DNA of 64,000 nt from Lingula anatina (taxonomy: Eukaryota > Brachiopoda > Lingulata > Lingulida > Lingulidae), in assembly GCF_001039355.2 (NCBI RefSeq), contig NW_019773736.1, positions 279,600 to 343,599 of the forward strand. The letters are read 5' to 3'. A program made the position numbers and the translations under genes. Under the pieces are notes generated by a model. That model ran no database searches. It saw only the letters and a list, made by a program, of their open reading frames with translations, and was not told the origin of the DNA. Shown piece by piece: positions 1-9,849 of this stretch. Every line of letters starts with the position of its first letter. Position 1 is the stretch's first letter.

Positions 1-1050
1 GTGGCTTACCTAAATAATTCCTTATGATGTACATGATTTTTTAAAAGAATATTTAAAATTATAACTTTTCAAGAGCTAAAAAATGCTATATTTTGGCAAA
101 ATTGCCAATAAAAGAACTGCCCCCGTATCTCTAAAACTAATGATCCAAAATAAGAAAGCCAGTGGCTCACAATATCTTTCATGTTGATGGTTTACCACAC
201 CAAAAATTATTAAAATCTGCTGACCCCCACCTTGCCGCCTTCTGACCGATCTGTCTGGCTTTCTCATGGACGCGCTCTTAAACTGAATAAGTGGGATACG
301 ATGATAAGCTAGTCTTCCGCCATTTGGTTTATAACTGATGCTCATGTAAGCAGCGGTGGCACCTTTTTGGTTTCTCATTTTGAGAAACTTTCAGCATCTC
401 GGAATATTGCTTTTACAACCTACAGGTAAACCTGCGCATTTCATGGGGCGTGTGTATTAGATACACGAGTTCCAGAAAAATTTTAGACTGTTTTCATTGG
501 ACAAATATGTTGCAATTTATCAAAACAGGACAACAGTTGCATAATTTCTTTGTAAAATGCTTTTTTACGATAAATGTTTTTATTATGTAAATCTGATCTT
601 ATTGCGCTTATTTAAAAAAATATTAAGATAAATCCACCAAAGTATTTTAAATCATTGAATCCAAAAAAAAAAATTGAGCCTCAAAATGCTGGCTTGTAGC
701 TATCTTGACCTGCTATAAGACACATAATCAGATATACATATAAACTGATTATGGCAGTTGTGGTGTTTGCAATTCAGTGTTTGGGGAAATTGCATCTAGT
801 GAGCTAGAAATTTTATACAAATAAACCCGGTGTTGAAATGTGTTCTGTGCTTTTTTGTAAAGATCCATTTTGTTTAGTTAAAACCATGATTAACAAGACA
901 TGTCATTCAAAAATTTATTTACTCTGAACTTGATCATGTTTACAGAAACGTTATAGCCTGGTTAATGTCACATTGGATATATTATTTCTCCTCTAGTCTA
1001 GTGGAAGGAAAAATGGACATAAAGATCGATTTCGATTGTATTGTTTTCTT
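1..1050. other. AT-rich flank, no gene recognised
   Basis: No recognisable host gene is seen here. An open frame on the minus strand (378-76) gives about 100 basic residues that match no family I recognise and have no clear splice context. A minus-strand AATAAA (plus-strand tttatt, 914-919) lies about 140 bases beyond the stop of the metalloprotease at 1057. It is a plausible poly(A) signal for that gene, so the right part of this stretch is probably its 3' UTR. Confidence 0.4.
914..919 (-). promoter_or_regulatory. Candidate poly(A) signal of the metalloprotease gene
   Basis: AATAAA on the minus strand, about 140 bases downstream of the stop codon at 1057. Position and sequence fit a 3' end signal. 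The hexamer is common in AT-rich DNA, so support is only moderate. Confidence 0.4.
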
Positions 1051-1056
1051 ATAAGT

Positions 1057-2409
1057 CTATGGATTGATATATGCCGGGTACTCCTCAATGGCGGTAACAA
1101 ACCCATCGCCATCAACCTGGAACCGATACACATGTGGACTCGGCAAATCCACCAAATATGCTTCATTGGGGTTGTCAACTTTCCTCGTGACATCTTTGGG
1201 GACACTCACCGCGACGATGTGATCCTTGGGATTTCTTTCGAGGGTAACTTCATAATAATATATGTTACCTGAATGGGTATGCATCCAAAATCGTGAAGTG
1301 CCTCCACCGAGAGAGTAGTACTCAACCAAGAACAAGATTTGATTTATGGACTCTTTGTATGATGGCGTACTAAGAAAACGTTCGACAGCAATGTCCATCA
1401 GCATCTTGGAGTCCATAGAGAAGCATTGGGCGATTGAAGCGAAGAATTCCTGGGGATGAGTAAGCCCAACGTAGCCTGGGTTAGCATTAGTGATGATCTG
1501 ATATTGGTACTGAGCAGCTTCAGGAATGAACTGTCCATTGAAATAGGCATGTAAAATCGAGTTCCAATTATCGGAACCGGGATTAAACCAACCTTTGCTT
1601 GCAAAATGTTCCTGCGTTTTTGTAGAGTCGTAGCGATTGTTATCCTGCCAGAAAATATCCGGACTACCTTGTAAGGCTCTTTTCATCAACAAGAACCTCT
1701 TCGCATTCACCCCAGGGTATTCTACGAAGTTGTGACCAATTTCGTGAGCAACAACAGAAACAAGACCGTTTCCCACCGGATTGCCATGCGTTTTACATAC
1801 CTTACAACCAGGTAAGATGTGTTTTCTCGTCGAGCTGTGCTCATCGTTACAGAATACGTTTACTCCACCCTTTCGCACCTGCCTGTAGGTATATCTGCTC
1901 CCGTCAATGCCGCTTAGAGCACATTGCTTACTTATGCGCTCAATCCAGAAGTATTCAGTTCGCAGGGACAAAACATAATCTCTCAACAGGCGATTGGCTA
2001 GTTCTGAAGATTGGTCATTGTCTATCAACATAACTCCCCTCTCAACAAGAACGTCCTTTAAACTTCCTGTGTGATTACTCACTTCAGCCAACCCGAGTCG
2101 ATTACTTCTCGTGTCGTCCCTTCCTTCCAACATTATTATCCAGGTATAGAAGGAGAAATGGGCTAGGTATGTGGAAGAAAAACGTTGTCTGCTCAAGTAT
2201 TGTGGGTATTTTTGCACCAGAGCTGCGAGTGTGTTGAAAAAATATTCCTTGAACGACTCTGGCATAGGCAAGTTGGCGATCTTCAACAAAGCATCCTGGT
2301 GTAATTGCAACTTCTCACATACCTGATCATTGCTCTCCATCACTGATCCAAGGTCTGTGCTGTGCTGGCTCAGTATGGCGGCAATTCCATCAACGTGGTN
2401 CTGTTTCAT
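1057..2409 (-). CDS. ATLF/M34-like zinc metalloprotease (gluzincin), 3' exon or whole gene
   Basis: An open frame of 450 codons. About residue 218 it carries VVAHEIGHNF, the HExxH zinc motif with its catalytic Glu. About 100 residues later comes HPQEFFASIAQCF, in which the Glu of the E-FFA helix would be the third zinc ligand. HE-GH followed by EFFA is the arrangement of ATLF-like gluzincin domains, the catalytic fold of peptidase family M34; similar stand-alone domains occur in bacteria and invertebrates. No signal peptide or TM segment is visible in this frame. The start is uncertain: a single N at 2400 makes codon 4 unreadable, and the cag just before it could be a splice acceptor, so an upstream exon may supply the true N-terminus. 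Peptidase activity is inferred from the motifs; the substrate is unknown. It lies head-to-head with the plus-strand C8-MAM gene. Confidence 0.72.
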   Translation of the reverse strand: MKQXHVDGIAAILSQHSTDLGSVMESNDQVCEKLQLHQDALLKIANLPMPESFKEYFFNTLAALVQKYPQYLSRQRFSSTYLAHFSFYTWIIMLEGRDDTRSNRLGLAEVSNHTGSLKDVLVERGVMLIDNDQSSELANRLLRDYVLSLRTEYFWIERISKQCALSGIDGSRYTYRQVRKGGVNVFCNDEHSSTRKHILPGCKVCKTHGNPVGNGLVSVVAHEIGHNFVEYPGVNAKRFLLMKRALQGSPDIFWQDNNRYDSTKTQEHFASKGWFNPGSDNWNSILHAYFNGQFIPEAAQYQYQIITNANPGYVGLTHPQEFFASIAQCFSMDSKMLMDIAVERFLSTPSYKESINQILFLVEYYSLGGGTSRFWMHTHSGNIYYYEVTLERNPKDHIVAVSVPKDVTRKVDNPNEAYLVDLPSPHVYRFQVDGDGFVTAIEEYPAYINP

Positions 2410-2517
2410 TATTCAACAAATTCTTCCTTCAGTTGGTTATATCTGGACAACAAAAATCTTTGATTAGGCTATGACAAAATTAAATTCACGCATATGCAAA
2501 CTGAATATCTGATTCAG

Positions 2518-3800
2518 GGGAATGCAACGATGCCGTAGACAGAGACACTTATGCAGAAGTCGTTTGTGGGATGACAGAGAAAGGGATTGTTTGGAGGAGC
2601 TTCCAGAGTTGTGCGGCAGCAGGAATGGGCGTGACTACAGTTAGCACATATTTTAGGTAAGCTCGGATGTCTGTATTCTCTGATGTAACAGGGGTCTCTG
2701 GTAAAGCCTGTTACAAAATTGAAAAAAATCGTAAAAGACTAGTAGGTACCCCAGCGGTAAGAGAATAGGATATCTGTGTATTTTGGCGGCAAGGGGAGGG
2801 GCGTGGCCACTGACAGCTGGGAAGGGCATGGTTTAGTTTTGTATGGCAGCTGGCATGGGCGTTCCTCTATAAGTTGTGAGTGTGAACTGACATTTTGTAT
2901 TGGTGTCTGGTTTCTCGACTGTGTCACAAAAAGTCTCAGCAAATCCGCCTTGTGCTTATAAAAGCTGTTCAATGAAAACGAGGGCTTTTTGGTATGATAT
3001 CAATATAGAGTATTTCAAAGTCACTTTCTTTAGTAAATGAGAAGCAATAAACGTTCGTTTTAAACTTCAGAAATGGTTGCAAGGATTTGGTGATAAAGTC
3101 TTTACCAGACGTAGCTAAAGCTAAACACCTAGCGTGCAAAATCCTGGAGAAAATGGCCAACGAATGTGTCAGTCTGTACGGGGCGAATGTCTCGGATTGG
3201 CGGGTTGAAACCGGATGCACTCTGACCACGACCCCTTTAACCACGCCCAAGACAGCCACACCTACGCTTATTAGTACTACCATAAAAGCTTTGTCTACCG
3301 CTAAACCAAGTGGTAAGTCTGACGATATTTGTATATTTTAAGATGAAAGTAAGTATTAGTCCTTTTGTCGAATGCCCTAGACCAGTAATGTAAGCATTCC
3401 TACTCAGCCTGCTAAAACTAGAACTATCAGCCATTTTTGACCTGATGATACTCACTATTTATTTGTTTATTTTACTTCTCAATTACCAAACATTAATTGT
3501 TCGTGCTTTTATTATTTAGTCATGTAACGCATTTCTTTCCATATTTCAAAGATAAACATCGTTTTTATCTAGTAAGGAAGCCAATGTTTTACCTAAAAAG
3601 AAGTAACCTGCCGTTCATATCTTCCTAGTAATAAATAAATATTTGTTTATGCGCTTTGTCAATTCATTCGGGGAGTGAAAATATGTTAAGTAACACTTTT
3701 GAGTTGCTTGGCAATTCATGATATCTTTCTTGATGTTAGCTGAAACTAATGAGCATCTCCACATTGTATGTATACTCTGTAAACCTAAAAGCCATTTGTG

Positions 3801-3834
<34 letters not shown>

Positions 3835-6800
3835 AATTTGAATGTGACGCAAAACCATTTATAAAGCATATGCACAGCTTGCGCCAGCGGGCAGATTCTT
3901 CCGGCAAATGATTCTAGTAAATAACAATTTCCAGAAAATAAAAGTATGTTGGTAAATATACTGTATGTAATAGATTTAATTGTCCCATTGGTGTACTGTG
4001 TTACAGTGCCTCAGTCGCCCAGGCTTCCACCGCCCTGTGACTTTGACAGCGGTGCACAGTTCTGTGGGTGGTCGCAGGACGAGAGAGAAAGCCAGAAATG
4101 GATTCTTAACTCTGGACCAACGCCATCAATACTCTCAGGACCCTACGGAGACGCCAGTTCCAAAGGAAGTGGTACGTACGTCATGATTATCTAAAAGTTT
4201 AAAGGGGGCATGATACCCGCTAGAAAATAAATTAATTTTTAGACAATTCAGAAAAATCTTCAAGGAACTGAATATTCACAGTCAAAAAATACATTTACAT
4301 GTATGTTTACGCGCTTATACCAATATCGCAAAGTCGGTTTTACGCTGTCGACTATTCAAGTTTAGCAAGCTAATAGGTTTAGTGGGGTGTTTTAGTCTAA
4401 ATGATGCTTGGTGATCAATCTACCTGTGTAATTCACCTGAGCTATACATGTCTGGCTCGTAGCGTGGACTCTCAGTTATTTTTGTTGACTGAAACTAGAT
4501 TTAGACCGTAAACATACTTGTACTGTACGTGCTTTGACTTAAAACCGTCTAACTTTACTTTTACATTGTCATTATCAAGGTAGGTACATCTACGCTGCAG
4601 CATCGTGGTTTTTACATCGAGCCAGGCTGCTTTCTCCGGAAATCACCATCCATCGGCCATCTTTTTTCTGCCTTAGTTTTCACTACCACATGTATAATTG
4701 GAATCTTCCGGTTTCGCCGATAGGTGGCTCTGCTGGCGTTAATGGCAATGGGGTATTGATTGTTGGAAGGTATTATATTTACTTGTTCTACACGATTTTT
4801 ATATGAATAATGACACTCATATAAGTGTTTAGTCACAGATAAACCTTGCAGAGATACGGAAAGATTTTTACAGACCCATGCTCCCCCAAACAGAACTATG
4901 TGTACCCTGTGAAATCACCGCATATTACGTACTGCATGAGTGTTACAGGGAAGATACACGTACAGTGTAGTACGTAGATTAATTGATACTGGCGCACCGA
5001 CTTCAGATTTCCTTATATATCAGTCATTAATTTACTTATTTGTTCACCGTTAACAATTAAACCCTTCCAAATTAAATTTATCATTCAAGTAAAGGACTTG
5101 AATTTTAGGATTGAATTTCCATAACATCATGTGCCACAACCCGTCGAGATTGCAACATTTTTTCATTTTTGTATGTGATGGAATTTCAACGTTGAATCTT
5201 ATTTTCCAAATTTAACGTGAATTGGATGCCAAGGCTACTTTAACTCAACCATTGTGTGGTTTCTAGACATTCAGTTCTGAGGTTGTTACATGTATGTGAC
5301 CGTCAGGGGTGGATCCAGGATTATTTGAAGGGGTGGTCCGGAACGACAGGCCTCAGATGTGAACCCGACCATCGCCCCCTAGGTTGGGGATCGGAGCCTG
5401 CTCAAGGGCCACGAATTTTTTTTTTTGTGTTTTGGAGAGCAAACAGTGCCCTTTGGTACGGTTTAGAACTATGATTTAGCCCGACAAAATTCTAATTCCA
5501 AAAGGGGAATATTGATGTGTTACATTTTTCAGAAACCGAAGGGGGGGGGGGGGCAGNNNNNNNNNNNNNNNNNNNNNNNNNNNNNNNNNNNNNNNNNNNN
5601 NNNNNNNNNNNNNNNNNNNNNNNNNNNNNNNNNNNNNNNNNNNNNNNNNNNNNNNNNNNNNNNNNNNNNNNNNNNNNNNNNNNNNNNNNNNNNNNNNNNN
5701 NNNNNNNNNNNNNNNNNNNNNNNNNNNNNNNNNNNNNNNNNNNNNNNNNNNNNNNNNNNNNNNNNNNNNNNNNNNNNNNNNNNNNNNNNNNNNNNNNNNN
5801 NNNNNNNNNNNNNNNNNNNNNNNNNNNNNNNNNNNNNNNNNNNNNNNNNNNNNNNNNNNNNNNNNNNNNNNNNNNNNNNNNNNNNNNNNNNNNNNNNNNC
5901 AGGACACCCTGACCCCTCTCTAAATCCGCCACTAACCGTGGCGTTATACACTTTAATCGGTTTAAGGGGTATGTTTCGGTGTAATGCGATATATTTTCTC
6001 TCTGAATGTGTGTAAAATAATATACACTGCCACCATTGAGCGATATATGCCTCGATTACCTTTGGCACTGGCGCTCGAAGTGTTCTTGCCTTTATCGCTC
6101 GGAGTTAATGTGTCACAGACCCAGTGTCACACGTACGGATACTGATAACATAGTACTCACATTTCATCGAAAAAAAAACCCCTAAAGGCGTACAAAGCGA
6201 AAAAAAGCCTAAAGGCGAACAAAGCGTATAACGCCACAGTCACATGACACCTGTAGATATGTAACATACGTATGTACATGCATTTCCACATGCCCCCCAG
6301 GCTGTCCAGCGGCAAGTATACACCACTTGGAGCTGTGAAGGGAAACCGTAACGAATGGCTTCGGGCTCAGTTCTCGCTCGACTTCCTGTTCAGTCCCATG
6401 ACATTTCGGGTAAGGCTTTTAAGTCTAGAGAGATGTCTTAAGCTTTGAATTTGCTATTTGAGCATGTATATAATTATGCCTTGCTGTTTATCTTGTGTTT
6501 TTGTGATGAAATACTTGCAATATTGGGCGACAGTCTTATTTGGCAGTTGGCTCCTTATAATGAATCTTCTGAAAATGGCGTCTTTATAGAGAGTCACATG
6601 TACGTAACAGACAATTAAAAGATTTTGATGCCATTATTATCCTTGGCAATAAAACGCGTAGCCCACCAAATGCAATTATATTACAACAATATTTGTTTTT
6701 ATTAGTTTTTAATTAGCTCTTTATGCTCAATCTAAAATTTTCAATTACCGGTACGATGTTGTTCCAACAGCTTCCCGAGGAGAGCAATATTATCCTTTTA

Positions 6801-7078
6801 AGTATTACGATATTATATGCTACCGTAAGGATAATTTGCCATGGCGGGTGACACATCTAAGTTACTAAATAAGACCGATCTTTTATGCTTATATATACTT
6901 TTAATGTCAAACACACTTCTTCCACAGCCTATACATGTACATCAACAACAATAGTTTTGACGAACTACATTGTACTCTTTCCTGATTTCAGTTTTATGTA
7001 GAAACAACGACCGGTGTGCTATACCCCTATAATGTAGCTGTGGATAATTTGGAGGTCCGAGAAGGAGCCTGCAAGTAA
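2518..7078 (+). CDS. Secreted C8-like/MAM domain protein (six exons, 5' end not found)
   Basis: Exons 2518-2656, 3071-3312, 4007-4171, 4580-4769, 6301-6409 and 6992-7078, all with AG/GT borders, join in one open frame of 309 residues (phases 1, 2, 1, 1, 2, 0). Exons 1-2 give a cysteine-rich helical module ending CVSLYGANVSDWRVETGC, which resembles a C8 domain as in von Willebrand/zonadhesin proteins. A Thr/Pro-rich linker follows. Exons 3-6 give a whole MAM domain: CDFDSGAQFCGWSQ, RARLLSPE, FHYHMYNW, NEWLRAQFSLD and the closing NVAVDNLEVREGAC. The stop at 7076-7078 is supported by AATAAA at 7335. A donor (gtaaaa at 7075) that would read past the stop is the alternative. Entry at 2518 is phase 1, so a signal-peptide exon must lie upstream but I could not find it. 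Likely extracellular and adhesive; the ligand is unknown. Confidence 0.78.
3801..3831. repeat. (GA)n microsatellite
   Basis: About 14 uninterrupted GA dinucleotides inside an intron of the C8-MAM gene. Confidence 0.9.
5303..5935. mobile_element. MITE-like element with a sequencing gap inside
   Basis: The left end reads ggggtggatccagg. The right end (5921-5934) reads taaatccgccacta, whose complement resembles the left end, so the two look like degenerate terminal inverted repeats. Inside are a G homopolymer (about 5540-5553) and a run of 343 Ns (5557-5899). The homopolymer probably stopped the sequencing. The element sits in an intron of the C8-MAM gene, and nothing coding can be read across the gap. 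Confidence 0.5.
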
Positions 7079-7334
7079 AAATGATAACATTTAAAATGCA
7101 GAGAACATGACGGCCTTTGGGAAAACAGCTATTACATGATACCATGAAATTCACTGTGAATATGATCGGCTTCGGAAGGATATTCAGCTAAATATCAGGA
7201 TATTTCTTTTTTCCTATTTTGATTGGGAAATGAAAACTTACACAGCTTGAAAAAAATTTAGTAGTATACCTAACATTTTGTTTTTTAACTAAGAAACTGT
7301 CTCGATAATCCAGGTGATTTACCAATTTATGCAA

Positions 7335-7340
7335 AATAAA
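7335..7340 (+). promoter_or_regulatory. Candidate poly(A) signal of the C8-MAM gene
   Basis: AATAAA 257 bases after the stop codon at 7078, on the same strand. It supports reading the exon at 6992 as the last one. Confidence 0.5.
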
Positions 7341-7667
7341 GGCACGTTGCGTATGCTATTTTCCTAGGTCTGTGTCTTTTGTTAACATCTATAAATATAT
7401 AAGTATATAAAAGAATGGTTTCAGTAGCGGTGGGAAAACCGTTAAAACATTAAAGACCGCTGGAAAAAAGCTAAGGGTCCTTGAAACAGAATCCGCATTT
7501 CATTAGATTCATACTGGTTAGGGTAAGCGTGACGTAAGCTCCCTGTATAAAGTAAACGTGTCTCAAACGTGTCTCAAGGGGACTCTCTTACTCGGCACAA
7601 TTTCAGGTATACTGCTCTGTGGAAGGTCCTTTTTTTAACACTAGCTGGTACCAGTAACTACTGTGTA

Positions 7668-8005
7668 TTCCTATACGTCAAAATTTGTGTGTTTCCTCCT
7701 CGGTGATTTGGTCCGACAACACCAACACTTGGTGGACTGACCTTCGATAGCTCATTGATAAATGTTACGGTCCATGAATTTGTTACCATTACGATTACGA
7801 TGTGTCGTCATTAATCCTGTAAAGATAGTCCATTGAGTAATTGTGCGCCGCCATTATTGCATACCTCTGAGCTCGCGCTGGAGCACCCTCGAATAGGCAG
7901 CGAAAAAAAACGCAGATATACAAGTATAGACGATGGGCAATACTGTTTGACCATGTCAAAAAATTTACAGGCGAAATTGTCTCTCGAAATTTCGGGCCAC
8001 ATTAT
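7668..8005 (-). pseudogene. Decayed tandem copy of the glycosyltransferase-like gene
   Basis: On the minus strand this stretch aligns base by base with 9111-9421 of the neighbouring intact gene. It keeps SRDNFACKFFDMVKQYC and SSILVYLRF, then loses frame: the NDDT acidic motif region is disrupted by small indels and substitutions. Neither the TM anchor nor the C-terminal third is recognisable. It is a truncated relic of a tandem duplication. Confidence 0.85.
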
Positions 8006-8667
8006 CCTACTTATCCTTCTTGTTAAACAATTAAACGATTCTATGCTGACATATATTATTACTGTTGTATTGATTGTTAGAAGTATATAATTATCCAGGC
8101 GCGAAAAATCTAACAATGTTTTTGCTAAAAGAAATTGAAAGAGGCTAACAAAATATGCATTTTACTGTTTTCCAAATTTGGTAAATTTTGCGTATCTGTG
8201 GTGGGGAGACTGCACTCTATTTTCAAAGGGAGTTTCCAGTCCCTTGAACATCACATTTTAGATGTTTATAATTTTCTACAGTGATACGTATAGTATGTAT
8301 ACATAATTCAGTAATCGACTCACTGTCTGCTGGTGGTCAACAGATGATCATTTATAATAATTTATTCAGCTTTTGTTCATGTAAAATTACCATATTGTTT
8401 GCTGTGAATGCTTTATCTTATACCTCTGTTTGTTTTCAAAAAGTAATAAATATATAGCAAATAAATATAGCTTAATATCAAAATAGTCAAGTAGAAAGTG
8501 TGAACGATACTTTCCCTTTGTGTTGCTAGTAAATGTATATAATTCTTCTCACACGATGTCCACAGAATCCCGTTTATGATGATGCTCATATCAGTCATCA
8601 ATACAGAACAAATCCTTTTAAAGTGCTACTTTGTTGGACACACAAGAAGTTAATAATCCAGTATAAA

Positions 8668-8835
8668 CAGGCCCGTAGCCAGCAATTTCAAAAGGGGGGT
8701 TCTTTTTCTGAAAAAGTGGACCCTTTTCCATAAATACTTCATGAACCTTCATCAAATTTTACCCAAAGTAGACCTTTTCCCACCAAAAGGGGCGGTTCTT
8801 TCGAACCCTCCGAACCCCCCCTGGCTACGGGCCTG
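8668..8835. mobile_element. MITE with 15 bp perfect terminal inverted repeats
   Basis: A 168 bp element opening with caggcccgtagccag and closing with its exact complement (8821-8835). Both sides carry ATAAA, which looks like a target duplication. The interior has G-rich and C-rich tracts that mirror each other (aaggggggttc / gaaccctccg). It sits five bases outside the stop of the minus-strand glycosyltransferase-like gene, so it probably lies in that gene's 3' UTR. There is no coding capacity, so it must be moved in trans. Confidence 0.85.
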
Positions 8836-8840
8836 ATAAA

Positions 8841-9794
8841 TCACAGTTGGTTTTCTTTATTTTTCTTTAACCATGAGTTCAGTGTCTTTTTGTCATGTTG
8901 CAGCTGACCTTTTAATTTTTTAATCAAATCTGCTCTCACATTATATCTGGTGCCCGCTGCCATGGTATGTATAACCCTTATGTTGGCAATTTTCTTAGAT
9001 CTATTCGGTTTATAAACCGCTGTTATCCAATTGTCGGCAAACCAGCCTGTAAAAACAGCAGGGTAATGAAACCCAAATATGTCAATATGTGTCCTGTGAA
9101 CGAAATCGTACGTCAAAATTTGTGAGTTTCCTCCTCGATGATTTGGTCCGACAACGCCAACATTTGGTGGACTGAACTTGGAGAGTTCAGCGATAAATGT
9201 TTCGGTCCATGACTTTGTCACCATTTTCGTATCATCATTAATTCGGTAAAAGTAGTCGATTGAGTCATTGTACGCCGCCATTATTGCGTAATTCTGAGCA
9301 TGCGCAGGTGAACCCTCGAATGGGCAGCGAACAAAATGCAGATATACAAGTATAGACGATGAGCAAAACTTTCTGACCATGTCGAAAAATTTAGCTTTGA
9401 AAGTATCTCGCGAATTTTGATCTTTGAAGAAAGCATCCGTGTAATCGTAACTAATATAGAAATGATAGGAGTAACCTTTCGAAACTGTCTCACAGAAACT
9501 TGGCATCAGCGTTGTGAAAACTGGAAGTTTGGACAAAACTGACGATGGTTTAAATCCCTTGGTACTGATAGCACAACCTATACCAATAGATATTTGTTTT
9601 GTGTTCGTGGCATTCATACCCAGAGTGAACTTTGTTCCGTTATATCTGAATAAGGAAGGTACAGATACATATTTTTTCAGTCGAGCAATGTTTGTAACGT
9701 CCACTTCATACATGATGATCAAAGTCGATGTTGCGATCATTATACAAATCACCATGGTTACCATAATGCCTTCTTTCAATGACGCCATTTTCAC
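8841..9794 (-). CDS. Type II membrane glycosyltransferase-like protein
   Basis: A complete single-exon frame of 317 residues. A hydrophobic segment at residues 9-28 (IMVTMVICIMIATSTLIIMY) after a short basic N-terminus predicts a type II Golgi-style anchor. The lumenal part holds YFYRINDDTKM, a DxD-like acidic motif within a GT-A-like context, followed by VGVVGPNHRGGNSQILTYDF, FGFHYPAVFTGWFADNW and a late His/Arg stretch IRVIHTMAAGTRY. This block order is shared by an uncharacterised glycosyltransferase-like family in marine invertebrates and protists (family recall, not checked). Donor and acceptor sugars are unknown. Several NxT/NxS sequons are present. Two Met codons stand at the start (M1, M3); I take the first. 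A decayed copy lies 0.8 kb downstream and a MITE abuts the stop codon. Confidence 0.7.
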   Translation of the reverse strand: MKMASLKEGIMVTMVICIMIATSTLIIMYEVDVTNIARLKKYVSVPSLFRYNGTKFTLGMNATNTKQISIGIGCAISTKGFKPSSVLSKLPVFTTLMPSFCETVSKGYSYHFYISYDYTDAFFKDQNSRDTFKAKFFDMVRKFCSSSILVYLHFVRCPFEGSPAHAQNYAIMAAYNDSIDYFYRINDDTKMVTKSWTETFIAELSKFSPPNVGVVGPNHRGGNSQILTYDFVHRTHIDIFGFHYPAVFTGWFADNWITAVYKPNRSKKIANIRVIHTMAAGTRYNVRADLIKKLKGQLQHDKKTLNSWLKKNKENQL

Positions 9795-9849
9795 GAAACT
9801 CTGAATTATTGTTAGTCGATATTATGGAATGTTCGGAAGATTTTCACAA

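Noticed and set aside
1057-2409. Bacterial contamination carrying a metalloprotease
   Set aside because: The gene sits in continuous AT-rich eukaryotic sequence next to spliced exons, with no bacterial operon or ribosome binding site.
5476-6068. Open frames running through the first N gap on both strands
   Set aside because: They consist mostly of unknown residues, and the flanks are repeat ends and a G homopolymer.
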